The notes beneath the pieces were generated by a model that was given only the letters and a program-made list of their open reading frames with translations, was not told where the DNA came from and ran no database searches. A program made the translations under genes and the position numbers. Below, one piece after another: positions 8,543 through 16,697 of a stretch of 64,000 nt of DNA (position 1 is its first letter; each line of letters opens with the position of its first letter). Source of the stretch: Corynebacterium nuruki S6-4 (lineage in GTDB: Bacteria > Actinomycetota > Actinomycetes > Mycobacteriales > Mycobacteriaceae); NCBI RefSeq assembly GCF_007970465.1, contig NZ_CP042429.1, positions 1,860,001-1,924,000 on the forward strand. Reading direction: 5' to 3'.

Positions 8543-10111
8543 ATGACCGTGCCGACCACCGCGCAGCAGTCCGGATCGCCCGACCCGACGACACCGGACC
8601 GCAACCGTCCCGAACCCCTGCCCGCCGACGTCGCCACCGCAAACCTCGCAGCCCTCGCCGGGCAGGCGCGTGCGGACATGGCCCTCATCGGCCACAACCA
8701 CGACTGGGTGCCCGCCCCCGCCGAGGGCGCGTTCAACGTCCTCGTCCTCGGCGCCGGCCAGGCCGGACTCGGCGCCGCATTCGCCCTGTCCCGCCACCGC
8801 GTCGGCGCCGTGAAGATCCTGGAGGCCGGCCCGCCCCACGAGGTCGGCTGCTGGACCAGGTACGCGCGGATGCACACCCTGCGCAGCCCGAAGAACATGA
8901 AGGGCATCGAGCTCGACATCCCCTCGCTGCACACCGAGCGCTGGTTCGAGGCGAAGTACGGTCGCGCCGCCTGGGAGGCGACCGACCTGGTGCCGCGCGA
9001 GGACTGGAACGAGTACCTCACCTGGTACCGGGACGTCACCGGCGCCGACGTCGACTTCCACACCACCGTCACGGGCGTCACCGTCCCGGACGCCGAGGGC
9101 TACTTCCACGTCACCGCCGTCCGTGGCGACGGGCCGGACGCCGTGCAGGTCACCTACCGGGCCCGCCGGATCATCTTCGCCCTCGGCCTCAAGGGATGCG
9201 GCGGAACCTTCCTGCCCCCGGCCGTGAAAAACCTGCCGGAGAACCTGCGCGCCCACACCGAGGACGACATCGACTTCACGGCGTTGGCCGGAAAGCGCGT
9301 CATCGTGCTCGGCGGCGGTGCCTCCGGGTTCGACAACGCCTCCACCGCCCTGGAGGCCGGCGCGGCGAGTGTGGAGATGCACGTCCGCCGCCGCGAGATC
9401 CCCACCCGGAACTCCCTGCGCTGGATGGAGTTCCCGGGCATGCAGGAGCACTTCTACGATCTCACCGACGAACAGAAGTGGGACTTCGCCCTGTTCAACG
9501 GTGGTCTGCCGCAGCCGCCGACGCAGGCGTCCGTCTGGCGGGCCTTCAGCCACGACAACTTCACCATGCTCACCGACACCCGCTGGGCGTCCGCCGAGGT
9601 GCGGGTCGCCGACGGTGCCGACGGTGCCGACGAAGTCGTCGTCACCGACGACAACGGGGTGGAGCACGTCGGCGACTTCGTCATCTCCGCGACCGGGTAC
9701 GCCGTTGACCTGTCGCTGCGTCCGGAACTGTCCGAGTTCCTGGCCGACATCGCCCTGTGGGCCGACGAGTACGAGCCGGCCGAGGGCCACGGCATGGGTA
9801 AGTGCCCCTATCTCGGTGACGGTTTCCAGTTCCTGGCGAAGGACGCCGCCCCGGACGCGGCGAAGGAGTACATCCCCCGCCTGATCCACCTGTCCACCGG
9901 TGCCCGTGCCTCCCACGGGGTGGCGGGCAACCAGCTCTCCGGCATCTACGCCGGGCTGACCCGGGTGGCGCAGCGGATCGCCACGGACATCACGAAGGAG
10001 AACTGGCCGACGTTCTTCCGGGAGTTCCAGGCGTTCGAACACATCGAGATCGACGAGGTCGGCCCGCACCGCGAAGGCGACGCCTGGTACCCGGACAGCC
10101 CGCGGTACTGA
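8543..10111 (+). CDS. FAD/NAD(P)-binding monooxygenase-like oxidoreductase
   Basis: A 522-residue flavoprotein with two Rossmann motifs: VLGAGQAGLGAA near residue 65 for FAD and VLGGGASGFDNA near 255 for NAD(P)H. The C-terminal ISATGY motif is typical of flavin-containing monooxygenase relatives. Between the motifs is EVGCWTRYARMHTLRSPK, a substrate-domain segment. The N-terminal 55 residues are a poorly conserved, proline-rich leader. It follows allantoicase by 57 nt with its own putative promoter. Its context suggests oxidation of a nitrogenous compound linked to purine use, but no substrate can be assigned. The in-frame ATG at 8534 falls inside the -10 box and was rejected. Confidence 0.78.
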   Translation: MTVPTTAQQSGSPDPTTPDRNRPEPLPADVATANLAALAGQARADMALIGHNHDWVPAPAEGAFNVLVLGAGQAGLGAAFALSRHRVGAVKILEAGPPHEVGCWTRYARMHTLRSPKNMKGIELDIPSLHTERWFEAKYGRAAWEATDLVPREDWNEYLTWYRDVTGADVDFHTTVTGVTVPDAEGYFHVTAVRGDGPDAVQVTYRARRIIFALGLKGCGGTFLPPAVKNLPENLRAHTEDDIDFTALAGKRVIVLGGGASGFDNASTALEAGAASVEMHVRRREIPTRNSLRWMEFPGMQEHFYDLTDEQKWDFALFNGGLPQPPTQASVWRAFSHDNFTMLTDTRWASAEVRVADGADGADEVVVTDDNGVEHVGDFVISATGYAVDLSLRPELSEFLADIALWADEYEPAEGHGMGKCPYLGDGFQFLAKDAAPDAAKEYIPRLIHLSTGARASHGVAGNQLSGIYAGLTRVAQRIATDITKENWPTFFREFQAFEHIEIDEVGPHREGDAWYPDSPRY

Positions 10112-10121
10112 CGTGTCTCCC

Positions 10122-10193
10122 TGTCCGCATCGCGCGACGTGAGGATGGTCGCGAGGGGGTCTGACCATCCTCACGTCGCGCGATGCGCACACC
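10122..10193. repeat. Hairpin repeat family A, copy 1
   Basis: A perfect 24-bp stem (10127-10150 pairs with 10163-10186) around a 12-nt loop GCGAGGGGGTCT; the core is GCATCGCGCGACGTGAGG. The unit, including shared flanks TGTCC and GCACACC, is repeated at 10820-10891 in the same orientation with a single loop mismatch. It begins 11 nt after the FAD oxidoreductase stop. The two copies bracket the RHH/toxin-like pair. Confidence 0.92.
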
Positions 10194-10240
10194 TCGTTCT
10201 CTGCTGCCCCGCACCGGGGGTCTGGCCAAAGCGCATGTTT

Positions 10241-10252
10241 TCGTCATACGAT
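10241..10252 (+). promoter_or_regulatory. Promoter/operator of the toxin-antitoxin-like pair
   Basis: A -10-like TACGAT (10247-10252) lies 6 nt before the ATG at 10259, with no Shine-Dalgarno sequence. It overlaps the small dyad TCGTCATACGA (10241-10251), a position suited to autorepression by the RHH protein. Confidence 0.4.
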
Positions 10253-10258
10253 ATTCCC

Positions 10259-10522
10259 ATGTACGAGAACGAGAAGATCCATGGTCGCCCGGTCACCGAA
10301 GAACAGATCCAGGCCTGGGCGGATGAAGCTGAGGCCGGATACGACGTCGATGCACTGAAGAAGCGAGGTCGTGGTCGTCCCGGGCGGGGAGCGGAGCCGT
10401 CCCAGGTAGTCGCACTGCGGCTCACTCTCGAAGAGATCGCGGCTCTGGACGAGCGGGCCGGACGCGAGGGCAAGACCCGCTCCGAAGTGATCCGGGATGC
10501 CCTGCGCCACTCTGCCGCATGA
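10259..10522 (+). CDS. Ribbon-helix-helix (CopG-type) protein, probable antitoxin
   Basis: An 87-residue protein. The C-terminal half is a ribbon-helix-helix DNA-binding unit: a beta strand VVALRLTLEEIAALDERA followed by the helix KTRSEVIRDALR. The N-terminal half has a conserved opening (IHGRPVTEEQIQAWADEAE) and a basic GRGRPGRG hinge. The next gene starts within its stop codon (ATGA). This two-gene arrangement is typical of type II antitoxin-toxin modules in actinobacteria. The antitoxin role is inferred; binding to its own promoter is likely. Confidence 0.75.
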   Translation: MYENEKIHGRPVTEEQIQAWADEAEAGYDVDALKKRGRGRPGRGAEPSQVVALRLTLEEIAALDERAGREGKTRSEVIRDALRHSAA

Positions 10523-10758
10523 ATGTCCATAAGTCCGCGCTGAAGCACGGTGTCTCCGCCGCGGATTCCATTCAGGCCGCCACATGGCCGTCGTGGGTCG
10601 AGAACCTCGACGATGACAGCCCGTCACGGCAACTACGGCTCGGCTTCGACACCCATGGTCGGATGCTCGAGACCGTGGTCCTCGTCTTCGACAGCGGCAA
10701 TGAGCTGATCATCCACGCGATGAAAGCCAGGCCGCACATGCTCGATCTCCTCCCCTGA
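10519..10758 (+). CDS. Small BrnT-like protein, probable toxin partner
   Basis: A 79-residue protein with the order SALKHGVS, then RQLRLGFDTHGRMLETVVLVF, then ELIIHAMKARP. This is the short beta-rich layout of BrnT/RelE-fold-like partners, where a HAM-x-AR-like C-terminal segment is common. It overlaps the upstream RHH gene by 4 nt (ATGA), so the two are translationally coupled. RNase toxin activity is an inference from family resemblance and context. Confidence 0.66.
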   Translation: MNVHKSALKHGVSAADSIQAATWPSWVENLDDDSPSRQLRLGFDTHGRMLETVVLVFDSGNELIIHAMKARPHMLDLLP

Positions 10759-10819
10759 ACCGTGCCCGTCTGACATCGGTCGGCGTAGTCATCCCTGAGG
10801 CCCGACCCCATCGACATCG

Positions 10820-10891
10820 TGTCCGCATCGCGCGACGTGAGGATGGTCGCGAGGGGGTCCGACCATCCTCACGTCGCGCGATGCGCACACC
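10820..10891. repeat. Hairpin repeat family A, copy 2
   Basis: Direct repeat of 10122-10193: 24-bp perfect stem (10825-10848 with 10861-10884) and loop GCGAGGGGGTCC. Only one loop base differs from copy 1. It lies 61 nt after the toxin-like gene and 42 nt from the end of the convergent aquaporin gene. Confidence 0.92.
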
Positions 10892-10933
10892 GGATCCGGC
10901 GGCGCCCCTCCCTGCGTCCCCACGGTCCTGCTG

Positions 10934-11698
10934 CTACCCCTCGGCGCCGACGCGTGCCTCGGACTCGGCCGGGGTGTCGTCCTCGTCACCGGTGAGGAAG
11001 GCGTAACTGATGCCGGCGATCGCCGCACCGACCAGCGGTGCGAGGATGAACACCCACACCTGGCCGAGGGCGTCCCCGCCGGCGTACCAGGCGACGCCCA
11101 GCGACCGGGCCGGGTTCACCGACGTATTCGACACGGGGATGGAGATCAGGTGGATCAGCGTCAGCGTGAGCCCGATGGCCAGCGGCGCGAACCCGGCGGG
11201 GGCCTTCTTCGACGTCACGCCGAGGATCACCCACAGAAACACGGCGGTGAGCACGACCTCGGCGACGATGACCGCGGTCAGCGAATACCCGTCGGGCGAG
11301 TGCTCCCCGTAGCCGTTTGTGGCGAAGCCGGATCCGGAGGCACTGAACCCGTCCTTGCCGTTCGCGATGATCCAGAGGACGCCACCGGCGACCGCACCGC
11401 CGACGACCTGGGCGATCCAGTAGGGGATGACCGCGGCCCACTCGACCCGCTTCGCGACGGCGCAACCGAGGGTGACGGCCGGGTTGAAGTGTCCGCCGGA
11501 GATGTGGCCGACGGCGTAGGCGCCGGTGACGACAGTGAGGCCGAACGCGAGGGCGACACCGACAAAGCCGATGCCCATGTTGATCGTGCCGTCGGCGACG
11601 ACCTTCGCGGCGAGGACCGCCGAGCCGCAGCCGCCGAAGACGAGCCAGAATGTGCCGAGGAATTCGGCCCAGAGTCGTTTACTCATGGGTATCGCCAT
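10934..11698 (-). CDS. aqpZ: Aquaporin Z-type water channel
   Basis: A 254-residue major intrinsic protein with six membrane helices and both NPA boxes ([11 protein letters not shown] and [10 protein letters not shown], the latter followed by GVAWYAGG). The selectivity-filter context fits the water-specific AqpZ group rather than GlpF. The ATG at 11698 follows AGGAG by 7 nt; the frame open to 11851 has no start signal. It lies between the purine genes and may aid turgor or movement of small neutral solutes such as urea, which is speculative. Confidence 0.9.
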   Translation of the reverse strand: MAIPMSKRLWAEFLGTFWLVFGGCGSAVLAAKVVADGTINMGIGFVGVALAFGLTVVTGAYAVGHISGGHFNPAVTLGCAVAKRVEWAAVIPYWIAQVVGGAVAGGVLWIIANGKDGFSASGSGFATNGYGEHSPDGYSLTAVIVAEVVLTAVFLWVILGVTSKKAPAGFAPLAIGLTLTLIHLISIPVSNTSVNPARSLGVAWYAGGDALGQVWVFILAPLVGAAIAGISYAFLTGDEDDTPAESEARVGAEG

Positions 11699-11985
11699 GA
11701 TGGTGCTCCTGTGGTGAGAGAAAGGAATGATACATCTGACGATTCGTGATGCTATACGGTTTCCTTCACTCCGATAACTCCCTTTTTTTCTCGCCGGCAC
11801 CGACCGGACCTTCCGAAACACCCCTTTCATATTTCCGGCACCGGACTGCAACGCGTGCCCCGTACCGTGAATCGTGCACAGGCAATCACAACGGCTCAGC
11901 CGGGCTTGGCGAGCGCAGGGCGTCGGGATGACGGAGCGCGGTGCCTCAAGCCGTAGGGGAAACCGTGCAATCCGGAAGGAACATC

Positions 11986-13026
11986 ATGACCCAGACCAGC
12001 GCACCCAACGCCGAACTCGATCTCGAATCCCGCATGGGCGGCATCGGCACCGAGACCACCGACCGCGCCGTCCCCGTCATCGACGTCAACAACTGGGACC
12101 TCACCGACGACCAGTGGGCCGCCAAGGCCGAGGAATTCTGGGACGCCGCCACCACCATCGGCTTCTTCCAGCTGAAGAACTTCGGCATCACCCGCGACGA
12201 GATCGAGGCACAGTTCAGCCAGGCGGAACGGTTCTTCGCCCTGCCGGAGGACATCCTGGCCACCGTGCAGAAGCCGAAGGGGAAGAATGTCGGCTTCGAA
12301 TACCGGACGCAGGTCCGCCCCTCCACCGGCACCCCGGACGAGAAGGAGAGCTACCAGATCACCCGCCCGCTCATGGACGGACTCTGGCTCGACGAGGAGG
12401 CCGTCCCGTCCATCGCCGGTTTCCGGGACGCCTCCCTGGACTTCGAGTCGAAGGCCCACGATGTCGCCATGCGCGTCCTCGAGTTCTTCGCCGTGAAGCT
12501 CGGCTTCGAACGCGACTACTTCACCAAGGTCCACGACCCGGCGTCCCCGGAGCACCAGTGCACGCTGCGGATGATCCACTACATGGCGATGGATGCCGGG
12601 CACAATGTGCCGGACGCCGACGGCCAGCCCATCTGGCGGGCCGGGGCACACACCGACTTCAACCTGCTCACCCTGCTGTTCCAGACCGACGGGCAGTCCG
12701 GCCTGCAGGTCATGCCCGGCGCGGACGCCGGTCAGGACGTCCAGGCGTGGACCCCGGTCCCGGCCTTCACCGACATCCTCACCTGCAATATCGGTGACAT
12801 GCTCATGCGGTGGTCCGATGACCGGCTGAAGTCGAACTTCCACCGGGTGAAGGCCGCCGACACCGGCGTGGACATCCCCGAGCGCTACTCCATGCCCTAC
12901 TTCGCACAGGCCGACCGCAGCGCCGTCATCCAGGGCCCCGAGCACAGGTACGAGCCGATGACCGCGGGCGACTACCTGGACATGCGTATCCGGGCGAACT
13001 TCGGCGCGTCCGAGTCGAAGAAGTAG
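11986..13026 (+). CDS. 2-oxoglutarate/Fe(II) dioxygenase, isopenicillin N synthase family
   Basis: A 346-residue non-haem iron oxygenase. A DIOX_N region is at about residues 25-140 (VPVIDVNNWDL, TTIGFFQLKNFGI). The jelly-roll core carries the iron ligands His222 and Asp224 (GAHTDFNLLTLLFQ) and His286 (SNFHRVK), and the 2-oxoglutarate-binding arginine and serine in ERYSMPYF. The ATG at 11986 follows AAGGA. The 287 nt between it and aqpZ hold the divergent promoters. Next in the same direction is an NCS2 nucleobase permease, so a purine or pyrimidine-like substrate is plausible; the true substrate is unknown. Confidence 0.82.
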   Translation: MTQTSAPNAELDLESRMGGIGTETTDRAVPVIDVNNWDLTDDQWAAKAEEFWDAATTIGFFQLKNFGITRDEIEAQFSQAERFFALPEDILATVQKPKGKNVGFEYRTQVRPSTGTPDEKESYQITRPLMDGLWLDEEAVPSIAGFRDASLDFESKAHDVAMRVLEFFAVKLGFERDYFTKVHDPASPEHQCTLRMIHYMAMDAGHNVPDADGQPIWRAGAHTDFNLLTLLFQTDGQSGLQVMPGADAGQDVQAWTPVPAFTDILTCNIGDMLMRWSDDRLKSNFHRVKAADTGVDIPERYSMPYFAQADRSAVIQGPEHRYEPMTAGDYLDMRIRANFGASESKK

Positions 13027-13073
13027 CCCTCTCCCCTCCCGGCGGGCAGCTGATCCAGCCTGACCCGCAGGTT

Positions 13074-13148
13074 TTTCACACCCTCCCTCCACGGTCGAAA
13101 AGAAAGTGACCAGGTCATTTTTCGGACGCCCCGGCCGGAGGTGTGAAA
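13074..13148. promoter_or_regulatory. Nested inverted repeats upstream of the NCS2 permease
   Basis: Outer arms TTTCACACCCTCC (13074-13086) and GGAGGTGTGAAA (13137-13148) enclose a second, inner dyad with AAAGTGACC and GGTCATTTTTC cores. The AT-rich core stands out from the surrounding GC-rich DNA and ends about 55 nt before the permease start. It could be a two-site operator or a leader hairpin. Confidence 0.45.
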
Positions 13149-13203
13149 TTCCGTCGGCCACCACCCACCCGCTCAAGCATTCCCGAAGCTCAGGAGCATC
13201 CCC

Positions 13204-14670
13204 ATGACCGCCACCCTCCCCCAGGGCACCACCACCGACCGGCAGGACGCCACGACGACCGGCGCCCTCGACAGAACTGACGCAGCTGATGCGTCTGCCC
13301 CCTCCGACGCCTCCTTCTCCACCGACGGATCCGCCGTCGACCGCAACCTCGGTTGGCGCCAGAACCTCGTCTTCGGCGTCCAGCACGTGCTCATGATGTA
13401 CGTCGGCTGCGTGTCCGTGCCGCTCACCATCGGCGCCGCCCTCGGCCTCGACCGGGCGACCGTCGCCATGCTCGTCAACGCCGACCTGCTCGTCGCCGGC
13501 GTGATCACCCTCATCCAGTCCCTCGGCGCCGGCAGACTCGCCGGCGCACGGATGCCCGTCGTCGGCGGCGCGGCGTTCGCCCAGGTCGCCACGATGATCT
13601 CCATCGGGCACACCTACGGACTGCCCGCCATCTGGGGCTGCATGCTCGCCGGCGGGGTGATCGGACTGGCGCTGGCCTGGCCGTTCAGCCGCCTGCTGCG
13701 GTTCTTCCCGCCGCTGGTCACCGGGTCGGTGCTGCTGGTGCTGGGAATCTCGCTGATCGGTGTGCCCGGCGGTCTGATCCTCGGCGAGGAGGGCACCGCC
13801 GGCTACGCCCGCCCGCTGTACATCGGCATCGCCGCGGTCGTGGTCGTCATCGCCTTCGGACTCAGCGCCCTGGCCCGCGGCATGGTCGCCAAGGCGTCCC
13901 TGCTGATCGCCGCGGTCGTCGGCGTCCTGCTGTGCTGGCCCGCCGGCCTGCTGGACTTCTCCGGTGTCGGCGATGAACCCCTCTTCGCCATGGTCACACC
14001 CCTCCACTTCGGCCACCCCGAGTTCCCCGTCGTCGGCGTGATCTCGATGACCGTGGTGATGATGTTCCTGTTCTCCGAGACGATCGCGAGCGTCGGCGCG
14101 CTCTCCGAGATCACCGGCAAGAAACTGTCCCGCGCCGACGTGGCCCGCACCCTGTCCGGGGACGCCCTCTCCGGCGTCCTCGGCGGCATCTTCAACGGCT
14201 TCTACGACACGGTCTTCACCCAGAACGTCGGTGCGATCAAGACCACCCGCGTCCACTCCCGTTTCGTCACCGCCACCTCCGGTGTGATCCTGCTGCTCAT
14301 GGGGCTGATGCCTGTGACCGGTGCGGTGATCGCCGCGCTGCCCGACCCGGTGGTCGGCGGGGTGTCGATCATGCTGTTCACCTCGATCGCCTCGGTGGGT
14401 GTCGCCACGCTGCGTAAGGCGGATCTCGGGGACACGGTGAACTCGCTGATCCTGTCGGCCGCCGTGGCCCTCGGCCTGCTCTCCGAGTTCGCCGACGACA
14501 TCTGGTCGAAGTTCCCGGACTGGGCGCAGACGCTGCTGTCCGACGGCGTGGTGCTCGCCGCACTGTCCGCGTTCTTCCTCAACCTGCTGTTCAACCACAC
14601 CCGGATCGCGGCGAAGGCCCGCGCTTCGCGGCATGAGGAGATGCCGGAGACCGAGTCCATGTTCGCCTGA
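13204..14670 (+). CDS. NCS2 family uracil/xanthine permease
   Basis: A 488-residue membrane symporter of the nucleobase-cation symporter-2 family. After a 45-residue hydrophilic N-terminus it shows FGVQHVLMMYVG in the first helix, the FSETIASVGALSE helix that holds the substrate-binding glutamate, and the family signature QNVGAIKTTRVHSRFV. The ATG follows AGGAGCAT. It pairs with the upstream 2-oxoglutarate oxygenase gene. Uptake of a purine or pyrimidine base is expected; specificity within NCS2 cannot be fixed from sequence alone. Confidence 0.88.
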   Translation: MTATLPQGTTTDRQDATTTGALDRTDAADASAPSDASFSTDGSAVDRNLGWRQNLVFGVQHVLMMYVGCVSVPLTIGAALGLDRATVAMLVNADLLVAGVITLIQSLGAGRLAGARMPVVGGAAFAQVATMISIGHTYGLPAIWGCMLAGGVIGLALAWPFSRLLRFFPPLVTGSVLLVLGISLIGVPGGLILGEEGTAGYARPLYIGIAAVVVVIAFGLSALARGMVAKASLLIAAVVGVLLCWPAGLLDFSGVGDEPLFAMVTPLHFGHPEFPVVGVISMTVVMMFLFSETIASVGALSEITGKKLSRADVARTLSGDALSGVLGGIFNGFYDTVFTQNVGAIKTTRVHSRFVTATSGVILLLMGLMPVTGAVIAALPDPVVGGVSIMLFTSIASVGVATLRKADLGDTVNSLILSAAVALGLLSEFADDIWSKFPDWAQTLLSDGVVLAALSAFFLNLLFNHTRIAAKARASRHEEMPETESMFA

Positions 14671-14714
14671 GGGCGGGGCCGGATCACCGAGGCGGCTCAC
14701 CGAGGCCGCGCCGA

Positions 14715-14788
14715 CCTGTCGGCATCGCGCGACGTGGGGATGGTCAGACCCCTCCGCGACCATCCTCATGTCGCGCGATGCCGACAGG
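14715..14788. repeat. Hairpin repeat family A, copy 3 (solo, inverted)
   Basis: A 31-bp stem (14715-14745 with 14758-14788) with two G.T wobbles, around a 12-nt loop AGACCCCTCCGC. The loop is close to the reverse complement of the loop of copies 1 and 2, so this copy is inverted. It lies 45 nt after the permease stop. Confidence 0.88.
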
Positions 14789-14894
14789 CCCCGTAAAACC
14801 CTGCAAGAGGAACGACCCGAGGAATCATCGATGTTCTACTGACATGCCCCGGAGCGCGGGCGTACGACCGTCGGCCCGTCACAGGATCAACCAT

Positions 14895-16142
14895 TCAGTG
14901 GCTCTGCCGGTACGCGACCGCGTTCTCCTTCCACACGACTGCGGCGTCGTCGAAGTCGGGGATAGAGTCCACATCAGGTCCACCCGCCCGATAGTGCTCA
15001 ATCATGGCAGTGTTGGCCCCCTCACCCGTCCGGGCGCCACGACTGATCATGATGCCCTCATACCTGCTGATCGCACCGTCCAGGGTGCTGCCTGAGCGGA
15101 CAGCCGTGATAATGGCCTGCGCGAGCTCAGCGGCGTCGAGGAGAGCAAGGTTCACGCCGTTGCCGCCGAACGGTGCCATGACATGTGCCGCATCCACCAA
15201 CAGCGTGATCCCCGGCCGGTGCTGCCAGGTCATCGGGGTGGGCAGAGCGAATACCGGCCTGTTCGGCAGAGCACCTTCGCTCTCGGTGATGATCGTGCGC
15301 AGTTCAGGAGAGAAATCCGCGAACCGCTCACCGAGCAGGGCACGTACACCCTCGGTATCAGTGGTCACTGTACCGTTCGCGTCAAGAAGCCGCCCTCTGC
15401 CGTCGGACTGCCCCAGCCCAGCTTCAGCAAGCCAGTCCAGGCTGGTGCGTACGGCGATGTAGCCTCGGATCACGTCCTGACTGTTGCGTTGCAACACCAG
15501 ATTCTTTCCGTCGCCGTTGGCCCACATATGCCCGTCCCCCACCAGCTGAGCGATCAGGGGATGCCGGGTCCGCGCCGCCGTAAACAGCGCCTCGACCATG
15601 GAAACGCCCAGATAACGTGGCTGTTCCGATGTGAGAGCTCTGCGGACCCTGGACCATGCGCCGTCGGCACCGATCACGAGAGCCGCCTGCACGGAGGAAC
15701 CGTCGGTGAAGACTACGGCACTGTCCCGCACCTCCTCCACACGGTGACCCCAGCGAACGGTACCCGGTTCCAGGGAATCGACCAGCATCTGACGCAACTG
15801 AGTCCGGTCGATCTCCGGGGCCGCGTCCTCACCGGTCATCGGGACCTGGTCGCGCAGAACTGTTCCGTCCGGGGCAAGCAGCCGGTGCGCCTGACTCTCG
15901 GGACGGGCCAGCTCGGCGAAACGTGAGGACAGTCCGGCGGCCTCGATGGCGATCTGCCCACTGTCCGCATGGATGTCCAAGGTGCCGCCCTGTTCACGGG
16001 CATCAACAGCAGCGTCGCTGTCGTAGACCTCCACCGGGATCCCCGCCTGCTGCAGGATCCTTGCGGCCATGAGCCCTCCGGGCCCGGCACCCACAATCAC
16101 GATCCGCCGGTTCCGCACTCCCTGGTTGGTCGTGTCAGTCAT
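14895..16142 (-). CDS. FAD-dependent monooxygenase, TetX-like (PHBH fold)
   Basis: A 415-residue group A flavin monooxygenase. The N-terminus has VIVGAGPGGLMAARIL, then GGTLDIHADSGQIAIEAAGL as in TetX-like enzymes. The middle DG motif is GADGAWSRVR and the C-terminal FAD motif is LVDAAHVMAPFGGNGVNLALLDA. It hydroxylates an unknown aromatic or polyketide-like substrate; resistance by drug inactivation is possible but unproven. It is divergent from a TetR gene that is split by an insertion sequence, so its repression is probably lost. Confidence 0.84.
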   Translation of the reverse strand: MTDTTNQGVRNRRIVIVGAGPGGLMAARILQQAGIPVEVYDSDAAVDAREQGGTLDIHADSGQIAIEAAGLSSRFAELARPESQAHRLLAPDGTVLRDQVPMTGEDAAPEIDRTQLRQMLVDSLEPGTVRWGHRVEEVRDSAVVFTDGSSVQAALVIGADGAWSRVRRALTSEQPRYLGVSMVEALFTAARTRHPLIAQLVGDGHMWANGDGKNLVLQRNSQDVIRGYIAVRTSLDWLAEAGLGQSDGRGRLLDANGTVTTDTEGVRALLGERFADFSPELRTIITESEGALPNRPVFALPTPMTWQHRPGITLLVDAAHVMAPFGGNGVNLALLDAAELAQAIITAVRSGSTLDGAISRYEGIMISRGARTGEGANTAMIEHYRAGGPDVDSIPDFDDAAVVWKENAVAYRQSH

Positions 16143-16166
16143 GATGCTCTCCCTTCATGTTCGAAC

Positions 16167-16212
16167 CGGCCGGCCGGTCGGTTGAGGTCCATACTCCCGA
16201 CCGTGCGGTCGG
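16167..16212. promoter_or_regulatory. Putative TetR operators between monooxygenase and tetR
   Basis: CCGACCG-TG-CGGTCGG (16197-16212) is an inverted repeat with 7-bp arms. A second half-site, CCGGTCGGTTG, lies at 16175-16185 and matches the right side of the first (GCGGTCGGTTG). The spacing fits two TetR dimers controlling the divergent monooxygenase. Confidence 0.55.
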
Positions 16213-16697
16213 TTGTCAACTACTGTGTGTCTATGACCTCCACAAAGAAAAACGGCGCGCACATGAGAGAGACCATCCTTCAGACAGCAATCGAGCTGTT
16301 CACCCAGCGCGGGTATGACGCCACGTCGCTGCGGAACATCGCCGAAGCCGTCGGGCTGACGAAGTCCTCGCTGTACCACCACTTCCCACGCAAGGAAGCG
16401 ATCGTCGAAGCAGTCATGGCGGGACAGAAGCAGGAGATCGATGACCTGCTGGACTGGATCGACCAGCAGCCGGACGACGGGGACCTTCTCCTGTCCGCCG
16501 CACTGCACTGGGTCGACACCACCGGTCCCCGACGCCTTGTCGGCATGCGTTTCGCACGCGCGAACCAACCTCTCATGCACAGGCTCCGGCACGAGGGCAA
16601 TGACCGTTCGGAATGGTTCACCCCTGTTCTTGAGCGGGTACTTCCCGGCACTCCGACATCATCCGAGATCCTCCTCGGACGAATGACATTCGACACC

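Noticed and set aside
7394-10192. Very long open frame on the minus strand (over 900 codons)
   Set aside because: It is antisense to allantoicase and the FAD oxidoreductase, both with clear motifs. The frame stays open because of GC-rich codon structure; its translation is low-complexity Gly/Val/Asp-rich.
10122-10193. Hairpin A as a simple intrinsic terminator
   Set aside because: There is no T-tract, and the loop and flanks are conserved between copies far beyond what termination needs. A termination side-effect remains possible.
11896-14769. Very long open frame on the minus strand antisense to the oxygenase and permease
   Set aside because: The translation is a Gly/Asp/His-rich mirror of two well-supported genes and contains no recognisable domain.
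14778-15095. Plus-strand ORF starting in hairpin A copy 3
   Set aside because: It begins inside a palindrome and continues antisense to the TetX-like monooxygenase with no coding bias.
14895-16142. Flavin monooxygenase as an HpxO-type urate hydroxylase filling the missing step
   Set aside because: Its motifs match the TetX-like group and it has its own TetR regulator; nothing ties it to urate beyond being in the neighbourhood.
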